Notes under the pieces: generated by a model
Told to the model about the DNA's origin: nothing
Database searches by the model: none
The model's input: the letters and a program-made list of their open reading frames with translations, nothing else
In this document: in pieces, positions 8,511 to 16,853 of the stretch
Layout of the letters: the number at the start of each line of letters is the position of its first letter
How positions within the stretch are numbered: position 1 is the stretch's first letter
Position numbers and translations under genes: made by a program
Assembly: GCF_014873915.1 (NCBI RefSeq)
Contig: NZ_JADBEJ010000005.1
Coordinates: 3,640,073-3,704,072, forward strand
Reading direction: 5' to 3'
Source of the DNA: Amycolatopsis roodepoortensis
Lineage (GTDB): Bacteria; Actinomycetota; Actinomycetes; Mycobacteriales; Pseudonocardiaceae
DNA: 64,000 bases

Positions 8511-8830
8511 ACGACGTCGCCGAGCCGTACATGGTCCACGATCCGCGGGAGATGGCGGGCCAGCTGATCAACGGCAACTGGATCGTCGCGCGGTGGGAGC
8601 ACCTCGGCGAGGACGAGGACCTCGACCACTGGACGGCCGTCCTGCGGAGCCACTGCGAGGAACTCGACGTCGATCCGTACGTCATCAACATCCCGAGGAA
8701 GAGCCTGACGATCGTCTTCAACGGCGCGCTCCCCGCGCCGACGTTCGAACAGCTCGAGAAGTCGATCGCGGCCATCGAGTACCACCGCTTCGTCGAACGC
8801 GAAATCGGGCCGAGACCCCTGACCTCGTGA
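8507..8830 (+). CDS. Hypothetical protein downstream of DUF397
   Basis: 107 residues, acidic and without a signal peptide or membrane segment (start MNDVAEPYMVHDPREMAGQL). I recognise no domain. The ATGA overlap with the DUF397 gene makes it the third gene of the XRE-DUF397 cassette. A role in that regulatory unit is inferred only from the overlap. Confidence 0.75.
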   Translation: MNDVAEPYMVHDPREMAGQLINGNWIVARWEHLGEDEDLDHWTAVLRSHCEELDVDPYVINIPRKSLTIVFNGALPAPTFEQLEKSIAAIEYHRFVEREIGPRPLTS

Positions 8831-8870
8831 GTGGTAAGGACGGTTAGAACCGTCCTTACCACTCACGAGG
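8823..8870. terminator. Bidirectional terminator palindrome
   Basis: Perfect 23-bp arms, 8823-8845 and 8848-8870, around a 2-nt centre. It contains the stop codon of the upstream gene and ends 1 nt before the stop of the convergent GH3 gene, so one hairpin can end both transcripts. Confidence 0.8.
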
Positions 8871-8871
8871 C

Positions 8872-10728
8872 CTACCGGCGGTATCGCAGGCCGTAGCCGT
8901 ACGGGTACAGCGCCTTCTTGCCGTCACCGACGTTCACCGGTTCCTGCGCCGCGCTGGCCGGCCAGCTGAACGTCAGCTTCCCGGTCGGGTTGTAGTCGCC
9001 GTAAAGGACATCGGCGACACCGGCGCCTTCGCTGCCCGGGAGCCAGGCGGCGAGGAGTCCGTCGAACTGCGGCAGCTGCGCGGCGATGTCGAGCGGCCGC
9101 CCCGACACGGTCACCACGACGACCGGGACTCCGGACGCCTTCAGTTTGGCGATCGTGGCGAGGTCTTCCGCGTCGAGTCCGAAGCCGTTCGGCCGGTCTC
9201 CCTGTCCTTCCGCGTACGGCGTTTCGCCCACCACGGCGAGGGCGACCCGGTAGCTGCCGTCGATTCCGTTACCCGCACGGTCATAGGTCACCGTGGTTCC
9301 CTTCCCCGCCCCCGACTTGATGCCGTCGAGGATGGTCGTGCCCGGGATCACCGGGCCGCTCTGCCCTTGCCAGGTGAGCGTCCAGCCACCCGCCTGGTTG
9401 CCGATGTCGTGCGCGTTCTTGCCCGCGACGAAGATCTTGTTGTTCTTCTTCGCCAGTGGCAGCACACCGTCGTTCTTCAGCAGCACCTGGGATTCGCGGA
9501 CGGCCTGCCGGGCCAGTTCACGATGTTCCTTGCTGCCGAACGTCTTCTGGAGCGAACGGTCGGTGTACGGGTGCTCGAACAGGCCGAGCTTGAACTTCTC
9601 CGCCAGGATGCGGCGGTTCGCGTCGTCGATCCGGTCGTGCGAAACACGGCCCGCTTCGACTTCCGCCTTGAGATAGGAGATGAACTGCGGCGCGTCCCAC
9701 GGGACCATGAACATGTCGATGCCCGCGTTGACCGAGAGCCGCACCTCTTCGGGGGTGAAACCTTCCTTGCCGTCGATCTGGTTGATCGCGTTGTAGTCCG
9801 AGATCACCAGGCCGGAGAACCGCAGTTCCTTCTTGAGGACGTCGGTGATCAGGTACTTGTGGGCGTGCATGCGCACACCTTGGAAGCTGGAGAACGAGAT
9901 CATCACCGAGCCGACGCCGCGGTCGATCGCCTCGCGGAACGGCGGCAGGTGGATCTGGCGCAGTTCCCGTTCGCTGATCTCGGTATTGCCCTGGTCGACG
10001 CCGTTCGTCGTGCCGCCGTCGCCGACGTAGTGTTTCGCCGTCGCGAGCACCGATCCCGGTTTCTCGCCGAGCCTGCGCCCTTGCAAGCCGGTGATGGCCG
10101 ACGCGTTCGCGATGGCGTCGCGTGGGGATTCGCCGAAGGATTCGTAGGTCCGGCCCCAGCGATCGTCACGGGCGACGCACAGGCACGGCGAAAAGTCCCA
10201 CTGCGGGCCGGTTCCCGCGACTTCCAGCGCCGTCGCGCGGCCGATCTTCTCGACCAGGCGCGGATTGTTGGCCGCACCGAGGCCGATGTTGTGCGGGAAG
10301 ATCGTGGCGCCGTAGACGTTGTTGTGTCCGTGCACGGCGTCGACGCCGTAGAGCGTGGGAATGCCGAGCGGCGTCGAGATCGCCGCCTTCTGGTACGAGT
10401 CGACCATGTCGGCCCACCCGTTCGGCGTGTTGCTGGCGGGCACGGAGCCGCCACCGGAGAGCAGGGACCCCAGTTTCAGCGCGGCGGCCTGGTCGGGGGT
10501 GACCGCGCCGCGTTCGGCCTGGGTCATCTGGCCGATCTTGTCGTCGAGACTCATCCGCTTGAGCAGGTCGTTCACCCGCGCGGACGTCGAAGCGTGGGGA
10601 TTCTTGTAGACCGGTCCAGGGGCGGCCGATGCCACCGGGGCCAGGGCCGAACCGGCAAGGAGCAGTCCTGCGAGCACTGTGGTTTGCGTCGTGCGAAGTG
10701 ATCTTCTGACGCGGAGGCGGGACGACAT
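8872..10728 (-). CDS. Secreted glycoside hydrolase family 3 beta-glucosidase
   Basis: 618 residues from the ATG at 10728, with GGAGG just upstream. The N-terminal signal peptide (RRSLRTTQTTVLAGLLLAGS, ending near ASA-AP) could be Tat or Sec. The GH3 N-terminal barrel has GVDAVHGHNN, KHYVGDGGT and the nucleophile aspartate in GLVISDYNAI. The C-terminal GH3 domain follows (LLKNDGVLPLAKKNNKIFVA; VVVTVSGRPLDI; YPYGYGLRY). It resembles exo-1,3/1,4-beta-glucanases such as barley ExoI, so it probably trims beta-glucans or cello-oligosaccharides outside the cell. A partial dyad near 10759-10773 upstream could be an operator. Confidence 0.92.
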   Translation of the reverse strand: MSSRLRVRRSLRTTQTTVLAGLLLAGSALAPVASAAPGPVYKNPHASTSARVNDLLKRMSLDDKIGQMTQAERGAVTPDQAAALKLGSLLSGGGSVPASNTPNGWADMVDSYQKAAISTPLGIPTLYGVDAVHGHNNVYGATIFPHNIGLGAANNPRLVEKIGRATALEVAGTGPQWDFSPCLCVARDDRWGRTYESFGESPRDAIANASAITGLQGRRLGEKPGSVLATAKHYVGDGGTTNGVDQGNTEISERELRQIHLPPFREAIDRGVGSVMISFSSFQGVRMHAHKYLITDVLKKELRFSGLVISDYNAINQIDGKEGFTPEEVRLSVNAGIDMFMVPWDAPQFISYLKAEVEAGRVSHDRIDDANRRILAEKFKLGLFEHPYTDRSLQKTFGSKEHRELARQAVRESQVLLKNDGVLPLAKKNNKIFVAGKNAHDIGNQAGGWTLTWQGQSGPVIPGTTILDGIKSGAGKGTTVTYDRAGNGIDGSYRVALAVVGETPYAEGQGDRPNGFGLDAEDLATIAKLKASGVPVVVVTVSGRPLDIAAQLPQFDGLLAAWLPGSEGAGVADVLYGDYNPTGKLTFSWPASAAQEPVNVGDGKKALYPYGYGLRYRR

Positions 10729-10844
10729 TGGTTCCTCCGTAGCTCGAACAATCCATATGTTGCGCGCCACAACAAACTAGCTCCACGTTCGGGTGTCCCA
10801 GGTCACAATTAGGCAACAGCGGGCCGTCGAGTACCTTTCATCAG

Positions 10845-11471
10845 GTGCGTTTCGTTCTCGCGTCCCAGTCCCCCGCTCGCCTCGGCGTCCTGCGTTCCGC
10901 CGGCTTCGACCCGAGCGTCGTTGTGTCCGGCGTCAACGAGGACGCGGTCGCCGCGTCCCTGACCGATCCGGCTCCCGAGGAGTTGGTCCGCGCGCTCGCC
11001 GCCGCGAAGGCCGAAGCGGTTTTCGAGGCGCTCGGCGGCCACGGCGACATGGTCATCGTGGGCTGCGATTCGATGCTGTCGATCAACGGCGAAATGGTCG
11101 GGAAACCGATCACGCCGGAGGCGGCCCGCGAACGCTGGGCGGCGATGGCGGGCAAAACCGGTGAACTCCTGACCGGCCACGCGATCATCCGCGTCGAAGA
11201 CGGCGTGAAAACGAAAGAAACGTCCGGAACCGAAGGCACAACTGTTCGCTTCGGCACACCTTCGCAAGAAGAGATCGAGGCGTACATCGCGTCCGGGGAA
11301 CCACTTCAGGTGGCGGGAGGATTCACCCTCGACGGGCTCGGCGGCTGGTTCATCGAGGGAATCGACGGCGACTTTTCGAGCGTCATCGGGATCAGCCTGC
11401 CGCTGACCCGGCGTTTGCTGGCCGAGGTCGGCGTGAGCGTCATCGACCTGTGGACGCGTCCCGCATCCTGA
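10845..11471 (+). CDS. maf: Maf-family nucleotide pyrophosphatase
   Basis: 208 residues from a GTG. Maf motifs are clear: FVLASQSPARLGVLRSAGF at the start, then IVGCDSMLSINGEMVGKP, and AGGFTLDGLGGWFIEGIDGD near the C-terminus. Maf proteins hydrolyse non-canonical or canonical nucleoside triphosphates to monophosphates. A TACCTT hexamer 7 nt before the GTG suggests a leaderless transcript. In M. tuberculosis maf also sits between accD5-accE5 and accA3, so this is the conserved locus, here with inserted genes on both sides. Confidence 0.93.
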   Translation: MRFVLASQSPARLGVLRSAGFDPSVVVSGVNEDAVAASLTDPAPEELVRALAAAKAEAVFEALGGHGDMVIVGCDSMLSINGEMVGKPITPEAARERWAAMAGKTGELLTGHAIIRVEDGVKTKETSGTEGTTVRFGTPSQEEIEAYIASGEPLQVAGGFTLDGLGGWFIEGIDGDFSSVIGISLPLTRRLLAEVGVSVIDLWTRPAS

Positions 11472-11571
11472 GACGACTCCCACACGAACGGGTGATCCGG
11501 AAGAGTCCTGCCTCGCCGAACGTTCTTCACGTTCGGGAAATCAGGAAACCTTCACGCACCGGAGTCGCCCC

Positions 11572-12933
11572 GTGTCTTTCATTCGGACCTATACAAGGCC
11601 AAAGGTCTTCGCGGCGGCGGTCCTCGGCTCGCTCGTCGTGGGCGCCCTGCTCGGCGTGCTCGCCAGGACGACCGAGGCGAGCTGGCTGACCGACCTGCTC
11701 GACCAGATCGGCACCATCTTCACGACGCTGCTGCAGATCGCGGTGATCCCGCTGGTCTTCACGGCGATCGTCGTCGGCATCAACAGCCTGCGCAATCTCG
11801 GCGGCGGCAAGAAGGCCGCGCGGCTGGGCGGGAAGACCGTCCTGTGGTTCGCGATCACGTCGTTCATCGCGTCGCTGATCGGCATCGCCGTCGCCAAGCT
11901 GTTCAACCCGGGCAGCGGCGGTCTTGGCGAGGGTGTGGCCGCGACGGCGAAGAACGCGGACAAGGCCGCCAAGAGCACCGAGAACTGGGGTTCCTGGAGC
12001 GCTTTCGTCGAAGGCCTGCTGCCCAAGAACTTCTTCACCGCCTTCACCGAGGGCGAGACGCTTCAGGTGCTGTTCCTCGCCGTGCTCATCGGCGCGGCCG
12101 CCTACAGCCTCGGAGACAAGGCCAAGCCGTTCGTCGACTTCACCACCAGCGTCTTCGAGATCATCCAGCGCTACCTCGGCTGGATCGTCCGGCTCGCCCC
12201 GATCGGCATCATCGGCCTGATCGGCGCCGCGGTCTCGAACTACGGTGACGCCCTGTTCCGGCCGCTGTTCACCACCACGCTCGCGGTGTACGTCGGCTGC
12301 TTGCTGGTCCTGTTCGTGGTCTACCCGATCCTGCTGCAGTTCGTGGCGAAGGTCAGCCCGCTGAAGTTCTTCTCGAAGGCGGGCACGGCGATCCAGTTCG
12401 CGTTCGCTTCGCAGTCTTCGGCCGCGACGCTGCCCCTCACCCGGCAGTCCGCCGTGAACCTGGGCGTCCAGCCCGCGTACGCCGCCTTCGCGACACCGCT
12501 GGGCAGCGCCACGAAGATGGACGGCTGCGCCGCGGTGTTCCCCGCGATCGGCGCCATCTTCATCGCGAACCTTTCCGGTGTCTCGCTGAACATCTGGCAG
12601 TACGTCGGGATCGTCGTGGTCGCCGTGCTCGGTGCGCTGGCCACCGCGGGCACCACCGGCTGGTTGACCGCGCTGACCCTGACCACCGCGTTCATCGGGC
12701 TCGACGCGCAGCAGGTGGCGCTCGGGATCGCGCTGATCTACTCGGTGAACCCGATCATGGACATGATGCGGACCGCGACCAACGTCGCGGGCCAGATCGT
12801 CGTGCCGGTGGTCGTCGCCCGGGGCGAAGGCCTGCTGGACGACGACGTGCTCAACTCGCCTACGGACCCTTCGCCTACTGCCGACGGCGAAGCGGCTACG
12901 TCCGCGAAGGAGCCTGCTGCTGCGGGTGCGTGA
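11572..12933 (+). CDS. Dicarboxylate/amino acid:cation symporter (DAACS, DctA/GltP family)
   Basis: 453 residues with about eight membrane helices and two re-entrant loops. Family motifs are visible: a serine-rich HP1 tip (FAFASQSSAATLPLTRQS), PLGSATKMDG (the usual NMDGT region reads KMDGC) and SVNPIMDMMRTATNVAG (usual D-x-x-R-T-x-x-N). It imports C4-dicarboxylates or glutamate/aspartate with Na+ or H+. Substrate choice cannot be fixed from sequence. The hydrophilic C-terminal tail is rich in Ala, Glu and Asp. A family A palindrome follows the stop. Confidence 0.92.
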   Translation: MSFIRTYTRPKVFAAAVLGSLVVGALLGVLARTTEASWLTDLLDQIGTIFTTLLQIAVIPLVFTAIVVGINSLRNLGGGKKAARLGGKTVLWFAITSFIASLIGIAVAKLFNPGSGGLGEGVAATAKNADKAAKSTENWGSWSAFVEGLLPKNFFTAFTEGETLQVLFLAVLIGAAAYSLGDKAKPFVDFTTSVFEIIQRYLGWIVRLAPIGIIGLIGAAVSNYGDALFRPLFTTTLAVYVGCLLVLFVVYPILLQFVAKVSPLKFFSKAGTAIQFAFASQSSAATLPLTRQSAVNLGVQPAYAAFATPLGSATKMDGCAAVFPAIGAIFIANLSGVSLNIWQYVGIVVVAVLGALATAGTTGWLTALTLTTAFIGLDAQQVALGIALIYSVNPIMDMMRTATNVAGQIVVPVVVARGEGLLDDDVLNSPTDPSPTADGEAATSAKEPAAAGA

Positions 12934-12944
12934 CGCTTCTTGAA

Positions 12945-12999
12945 GCGCGTGAAGGCCCCCTTCCCTCGGCTGAGCCGAGGGAAGGGGGCCTTCACGCGC
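12945..12999. repeat. 55-bp palindrome, family A copy 1
   Basis: Perfect 26-bp arms, beginning GCGCGTGAAGGCCCCC, around a TGA centre. It lies between the convergent symporter and secreted-protein genes. The same element occurs at 24113, 41146, 53270 (degenerate and inverted) and 61652. It is probably a bidirectional transcription terminator spread as a repeat. Confidence 0.9.
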
Positions 13000-13040
13000 A
13001 TTCGCTGTGACTTACGGGGGCATTGGGGTTCCTGAGCTGA

Positions 13041-13083
13041 CTGTGTGGATTTTGGGACGTTAGATGACCCGAAATCCACACAG
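13041..13083. repeat. Inverted repeat, 12-bp arms
   Basis: CTGTGTGGATTT at 13041-13052 and its reverse complement at 13072-13083, with an inner GGG/CCC pair. It is the second of three consecutive hairpin elements in the same convergent gap. Confidence 0.7.
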
Positions 13084-13115
13084 TGAGGCGAGCCATCGGC
13101 GATGACCTGCGAAAA

Positions 13116-13185
13116 GGGAGCAAGGGACCTTTGCTATCGCTTCTCTCGACGTCAAGAGAAGTGATAGCAAAGGTCCCTTGCTCCC
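13116..13185. terminator. Very long hairpin, 31-bp arms
   Basis: Arms at 13116-13146 and 13155-13185 pair along 31 bp with one G-T wobble and an 8-nt loop (CGACGTCA). It begins GGGAGCAAGGGACC and ends just before the stop of the minus-strand gene at 13188. Terminator function is likely, and the stem is longer than most. Confidence 0.75.
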
Positions 13186-13187
13186 CC

Positions 13188-13904
13188 TCAGGGGCAGGCC
13201 CGCAGATCCGCCTTCGTCAGCCGCACATCCGGCCATCCCCGAAGCTCCGACGGCGCGGTGTACCGGCGCGTGCAGCCCACCGAGCCGCGCGCGACGTCGT
13301 AGACCTCCGCGAGCACCGGCGCCGCCTGGCATCGCGCCGAGCCGGACTGCGCGCCCGGGCATTCGTGCCGCACGACGATGACGTCCGCGATCCCGTCGGC
13401 GGTCACGTCGTTCAGGGCGACCGTCCCGGCGTCGGAGAAATAGGGCTTCCCGGTGTCCCGCCAGATCCCGCCGCGCGCGACGAACAACTCGCCGGCCGAG
13501 CCACCGCCGACTTCGCCGCGCACCAGGCACACCGGCGTCGTGCCGTCGACGCAGCGCAGAGAATCGCCCTTCAGGGTGACCCCCATGTCGTTGAGCATCA
13601 GCGGGTACACGGTGTCCGCCCCGATCCGGACCACCCCCTCCTTGCCCGCTTCGTCGGCCAGCAGCACGACGGGCAGCCCGCCGACGGTCATCGCGCCGAT
13701 CTCCCGGCAGGCCGCCGGGCCGCAGTTGACGCCGGGCGCGCTCGGGGCACCGTCGGACACGGGAGGCACGCCGGGGTCGCCAGCGGGGGTCGGGGCGGCG
13801 GGACGGAGCAGGACGACGGCCACGATCACGCCCGCCGTCACCACCACCGCCAGCAGCGCGGTGAGCAGCACGGATCGCGGCGCCCCCGCTTCCTGAGTCC
13901 GCAT
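13188..13904 (-). CDS. Membrane-anchored extracellular hypothetical protein
   Basis: 238 residues. After a short cytoplasmic start (MRTQEAGAPRS) there is one membrane helix (VLLTALLAVVVTAGVIVAVV), then a Pro/Gly-rich stretch and an extracytoplasmic domain with eight cysteines, probably in disulfides. The segment VALNDVTADGIADVIVVRHE resembles the D-x-x-x-D-G repeats of FG-GAP/VCBS proteins. I do not recognise a defined family. The start was set at 13904 because it directly precedes the membrane helix. It is divergent from the gene at 13955. Confidence 0.75.
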   Translation of the reverse strand: MRTQEAGAPRSVLLTALLAVVVTAGVIVAVVLLRPAAPTPAGDPGVPPVSDGAPSAPGVNCGPAACREIGAMTVGGLPVVLLADEAGKEGVVRIGADTVYPLMLNDMGVTLKGDSLRCVDGTTPVCLVRGEVGGGSAGELFVARGGIWRDTGKPYFSDAGTVALNDVTADGIADVIVVRHECPGAQSGSARCQAAPVLAEVYDVARGSVGCTRRYTAPSELRGWPDVRLTKADLRACP

Positions 13905-13954
13905 ATCCGAGAGCGTAAGTGATCTAGCGCAGAGTGCACGACTATGTTGTTCCT

Positions 13955-14239
13955 GTGACGAACCCCGCACTGCCCAGCGCACTGTTCCTCCCGACGGCGA
14001 AGAAGCCGAAGGACTTCACGAGCGCGGAGATCGAACTCCGCGCGACCAAGGACGGCCGGATGGCGCTGATCGCCTTCAGTTCCGTGCAGCGGCTGGTCGA
14101 GTGCTGCGGACCGCATCAGCCGTGGGCACTGGTCAAATCCGAGCACCTCGGCCGGGTCCACCAGGCCCAGCCGTACGACCTGATCGTGCTCGATTCCGAC
14201 CTTCCGGAAGAACTGCGGCACCGGTCGGCGCTGGTATAA
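13955..14239 (+). CDS. SAV_915-like (SseB-related) small protein
   Basis: 94 residues from the GTG at 13955 (VTNPALPSALFLPTAKKPKD). The body (GRMALIAFSSVQRLVECCG; PYDLIVLDSDL) resembles the small SAV_915/SseB N-terminal-like actinobacterial proteins of unknown function. A TATGTT hexamer lies 6 nt before this GTG, fitting a leaderless start. The GTG at 13934 is the alternative. The gene lies just before the biotin carboxylase gene. Confidence 0.65.
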   Translation: MTNPALPSALFLPTAKKPKDFTSAEIELRATKDGRMALIAFSSVQRLVECCGPHQPWALVKSEHLGRVHQAQPYDLIVLDSDLPEELRHRSALV

Positions 14240-14348
14240 ACAAAGGTCACTGGGGTGGCCTTGCTCTCATTAATCGGGGCGGGAACTTCCGTAAACTGCT
14301 GCGGAGCCGCATCGGGGCGGCCCGACGTGCGAACGCAGGAGGTACGGC

Positions 14349-16136
14349 GTGACCGAGCAGGCCGGCACAGGTGGTCCGGTGACCAAGATCCTGATCGCGA
14401 ACCGCGGGGAGATCGCGGTACGGGTGATCAGGGCGGCGAAGGACGCCGGGCTGACCAGCGTGGCCGTCTACGCCGACCCGGACCGTGACGCACCCCACGT
14501 CCGTCTCGCGGACGAGGCCTTCGCCCTCGGCGGCACCACCGCGGCCGAGAGCTACCTCGTCTTCGACAAGCTGCTCGACGCCGCCAAGCGGTCGGGCGCG
14601 GACTCGGTCCACCCCGGCTACGGGTTCCTTTCCGAGAACGCGGACTTCGCCCAGGCCGTCATCGACGCCGGGCTGACCTGGATCGGGCCGAGCCCGCAGG
14701 CCATCCGCGACCTCGGCGACAAGGTCACCGCGCGCCACATCGCGCTGCGCGCCGGTGCCCCGCTCGTGCCCGGTACGAAGGACCCCGTCGCGAACGCCGA
14801 CGAGATCGTCGCCTTCGCGGACGAGCACGGCCTGCCGGTCGCGATCAAGGCGGCGTTCGGCGGCGGCGGCCGCGGGCTGAAGGTCGCCCGCACCCGCGAA
14901 GAGATCCCGGAGCTCTTCGAATCCGCGACGCGCGAGGCGGTCGCCGCCTTCGGCCGCGGCGAATGCTTCGTCGAGCGTTACCTGGACAAGCCGCGTCACG
15001 TCGAGGCGCAGGTGCTCGCCGACCAGCACGGCAACGCCATCGTCGTCGGCACCCGCGACTGTTCGCTGCAGCGCCGCCACCAGAAGCTGGTCGAGGAGGC
15101 GCCCGCGCCGTACCTGACCGACGAGCAGCGCAAGCGCATCCACGAGTCCGCGAAGGCGATCTGCAAGGAAGCCGGCTACTACGGCGCCGGGACCGTCGAG
15201 TACCTCGTCGCCGTCGACGGCACGATCTCGTTCCTCGAGGTCAACACGCGGCTCCAGGTCGAGCACCCGGTGTCCGAGGAGACCACGGGCCTCGACCTCG
15301 TGCGCGAGATGTTCCGCATCGCGCGCGGCGAGAAGCTGCGCATCACCGAGGACCCGGAACCCCGCGGCCACTCGATCGAGTTCCGCATCAACGGCGAGGA
15401 CGCCGGCCGCGGCTTCCTGCCCGCGCCCGGCACCGTGACGAAGTTCGTCGCGCCGAGCGGCCCCGGCGTCCGCGTCGACTCGGGTGTCGAGTCCGGCAGC
15501 GTGATCGGCGGCCAGTTCGACTCGATGCTCGCGAAGCTGATCGTCACCGGCTCGGACCGGCAGAACGCGCTCGAGCGCAGCCGCCGCGCGCTGGCCGAGA
15601 TGGTCGCCGACGGGATGGCGACGGTCCTGCCGTTCCACCGCGTGATCGTGGAAGACCCGGCCTTCGTCGGCGACGAGAACGGGTTCAGCGTGCACACCCG
15701 CTGGATCGAGACCGAGTTCGACAACAAGATCGAGCCGTTCGTGGCGCCCGAAGCCGCCGAGGCGGAGGAAGAGCCGCGTCAGAACGTCGTCGTCGAGGTC
15801 GGCGGCCGCCGTCTCGAAGTGTCGCTCCCCGGTGGTTTCTCGCTCGACGCCGGCGGTGGCGGGACTGCCGTCAAGGCCAAACCGCGCAAGCGCGCGGGCG
15901 GCACCAAGGCGGCGGTGAGCGGCGACGCGGTCACCGCGCCGATGCAGGGAACCATCGTCAAGGTCGCCGTCGAAGAGGGCCAGCGGGTCGAAGCGGGCGA
16001 GCTGGTCGTCGTGCTCGAAGCGATGAAGATGGAGAACCCGGTCACCGCGCACAAGGCGGGCACCGTGACCGGGCTTTCGGTCGAGGTCGGCGCCGCGGTG
16101 ACGCAGGGCACCCAGCTGTTCGAACTGAAGGACTGA
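14349..16136 (+). CDS. accA3: Acyl-CoA carboxylase alpha subunit (biotin carboxylase plus BCCP), AccA3-like
   Basis: 595 residues, GTG start with AGGAGG at good spacing. Biotin carboxylase occupies roughly residues 12-460 (KILIANRGEIAVRVIRAAKD; ADSVHPGYGFLSENADFA; AAFGGGGRGLKVA for ATP; EVNTRLQVEHPVSEETTG). A linker leads to the biotinyl domain with the biotin lysine in VLEAMKMENP near the C-terminus. It carboxylates biotin with bicarbonate and ATP and serves AccD subunits for malonyl- and methylmalonyl-CoA synthesis. It lies about 7 kb from accD5/accE5, with maf between, as in mycobacteria. A palindrome at 16141 follows. Confidence 0.95.
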   Translation: MTEQAGTGGPVTKILIANRGEIAVRVIRAAKDAGLTSVAVYADPDRDAPHVRLADEAFALGGTTAAESYLVFDKLLDAAKRSGADSVHPGYGFLSENADFAQAVIDAGLTWIGPSPQAIRDLGDKVTARHIALRAGAPLVPGTKDPVANADEIVAFADEHGLPVAIKAAFGGGGRGLKVARTREEIPELFESATREAVAAFGRGECFVERYLDKPRHVEAQVLADQHGNAIVVGTRDCSLQRRHQKLVEEAPAPYLTDEQRKRIHESAKAICKEAGYYGAGTVEYLVAVDGTISFLEVNTRLQVEHPVSEETTGLDLVREMFRIARGEKLRITEDPEPRGHSIEFRINGEDAGRGFLPAPGTVTKFVAPSGPGVRVDSGVESGSVIGGQFDSMLAKLIVTGSDRQNALERSRRALAEMVADGMATVLPFHRVIVEDPAFVGDENGFSVHTRWIETEFDNKIEPFVAPEAAEAEEEPRQNVVVEVGGRRLEVSLPGGFSLDAGGGGTAVKAKPRKRAGGTKAAVSGDAVTAPMQGTIVKVAVEEGQRVEAGELVVVLEAMKMENPVTAHKAGTVTGLSVEVGAAVTQGTQLFELKD

Positions 16137-16140
16137 CCAC

Positions 16141-16175
16141 GTTCCCGGTGAGTCCACTGTGGACTCACCGGGAAC
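16141..16175. terminator. Perfect palindrome after accA3
   Basis: Arms of 17 bp starting GTTCCCGGTGAGTCCAC, around a single T, 4 nt after the accA3 stop. This is a likely terminator. The remaining 190 bp up to the next gene hold only its promoter. Confidence 0.7.
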
Positions 16176-16334
16176 GCCGGGTCGGTCCCCCCAGAAGCGC
16201 TTGCCGACGCCATGCCAAGCGGCAGCGCGTCGACCGTTCACGTCCGATTCCCGGACGCGTGACCAGGGTGGAGGGCATGGCGCGACCGCGACAACACGTT
16301 TGCGCCGAGGCGAAAAGCCTGACGAATATCGTGG

Positions 16335-16361
16335 TTGACCGGGCCTCACCCGGCCTATTCT
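16335..16361 (+). promoter_or_regulatory. Promoter of the DUF1707 gene at 16369
   Basis: TTGACC at 16335-16340 and TATTCT at 16356-16361, 15 nt apart, with the GTG start 7 nt after the -10 box and no Shine-Dalgarno sequence. The spacing predicts transcription starting at the start codon. Confidence 0.6.
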
Positions 16362-16368
16362 CGAAAGG

Positions 16369-16833
16369 GTGAGCGAGGTTCCGTCTCCGCGGCTGCGGAT
16401 CAGTGATCATGATCGCGAGTCCGCGCTGACCGCGCTCGGCGAGCACATGAGCGTCGGCAGGATCGACATCGACGAGTTCGGCGAGCGGTCCGCCCGGGTC
16501 ACCACCGCCAAGACGCGCGGCGAGCTGTCCGAGATCTTCGCCGACCTGCCCGAACCGCATCCGCGCTACGACACGCCCGGGACCGCCGTGGGTGAACCGG
16601 AGAAACCGGCCTCACCCTTGGCGGGGATCTCCCCGCTACAGCGCGTCATGGGCGCGCTCCTGCCGATCCTGTTCATCGCCACCATCGCGGTCATCATCAC
16701 CACCGGCATCACCTGGTGGTTCATCCTCGTCCCGATCGGGATCAGCGCCGTCGGCGAGGGCATCTGGGGCAAGGGCTGGGAGAACTCCCACAAGAAGCTC
16801 GGGAAGCAGCGTCGACGGGAACTCGACGGCTGA
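16369..16833 (+). CDS. DUF1707 membrane protein
   Basis: 154 residues. The N-terminal DUF1707 domain (LRISDHDRESALTALGEHMS; GRIDIDEFGERSARVTTAKT) is followed by two hydrophobic segments (LLPILFIATIAVIITTG; FILVPIGISAVGEGIWG) and a basic tail. DUF1707 is an actinobacterial SHOCT-like domain of unknown role, often joined to membrane or LiaF-like domains. The start is leaderless by promoter spacing. A similar gene follows directly at 16854 and a third DUF1707 gene is at 56484. Confidence 0.87.
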   Translation: MSEVPSPRLRISDHDRESALTALGEHMSVGRIDIDEFGERSARVTTAKTRGELSEIFADLPEPHPRYDTPGTAVGEPEKPASPLAGISPLQRVMGALLPILFIATIAVIITTGITWWFILVPIGISAVGEGIWGKGWENSHKKLGKQRRRELDG

Positions 16834-16853
16834 TCCGGCCGTAGACTCGGGAC

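Noticed and set aside
12945..12999. Insertion sequence terminal repeat
   Set aside because: No transposase or paired copy flanks any gene, and each copy is a single symmetric unit.
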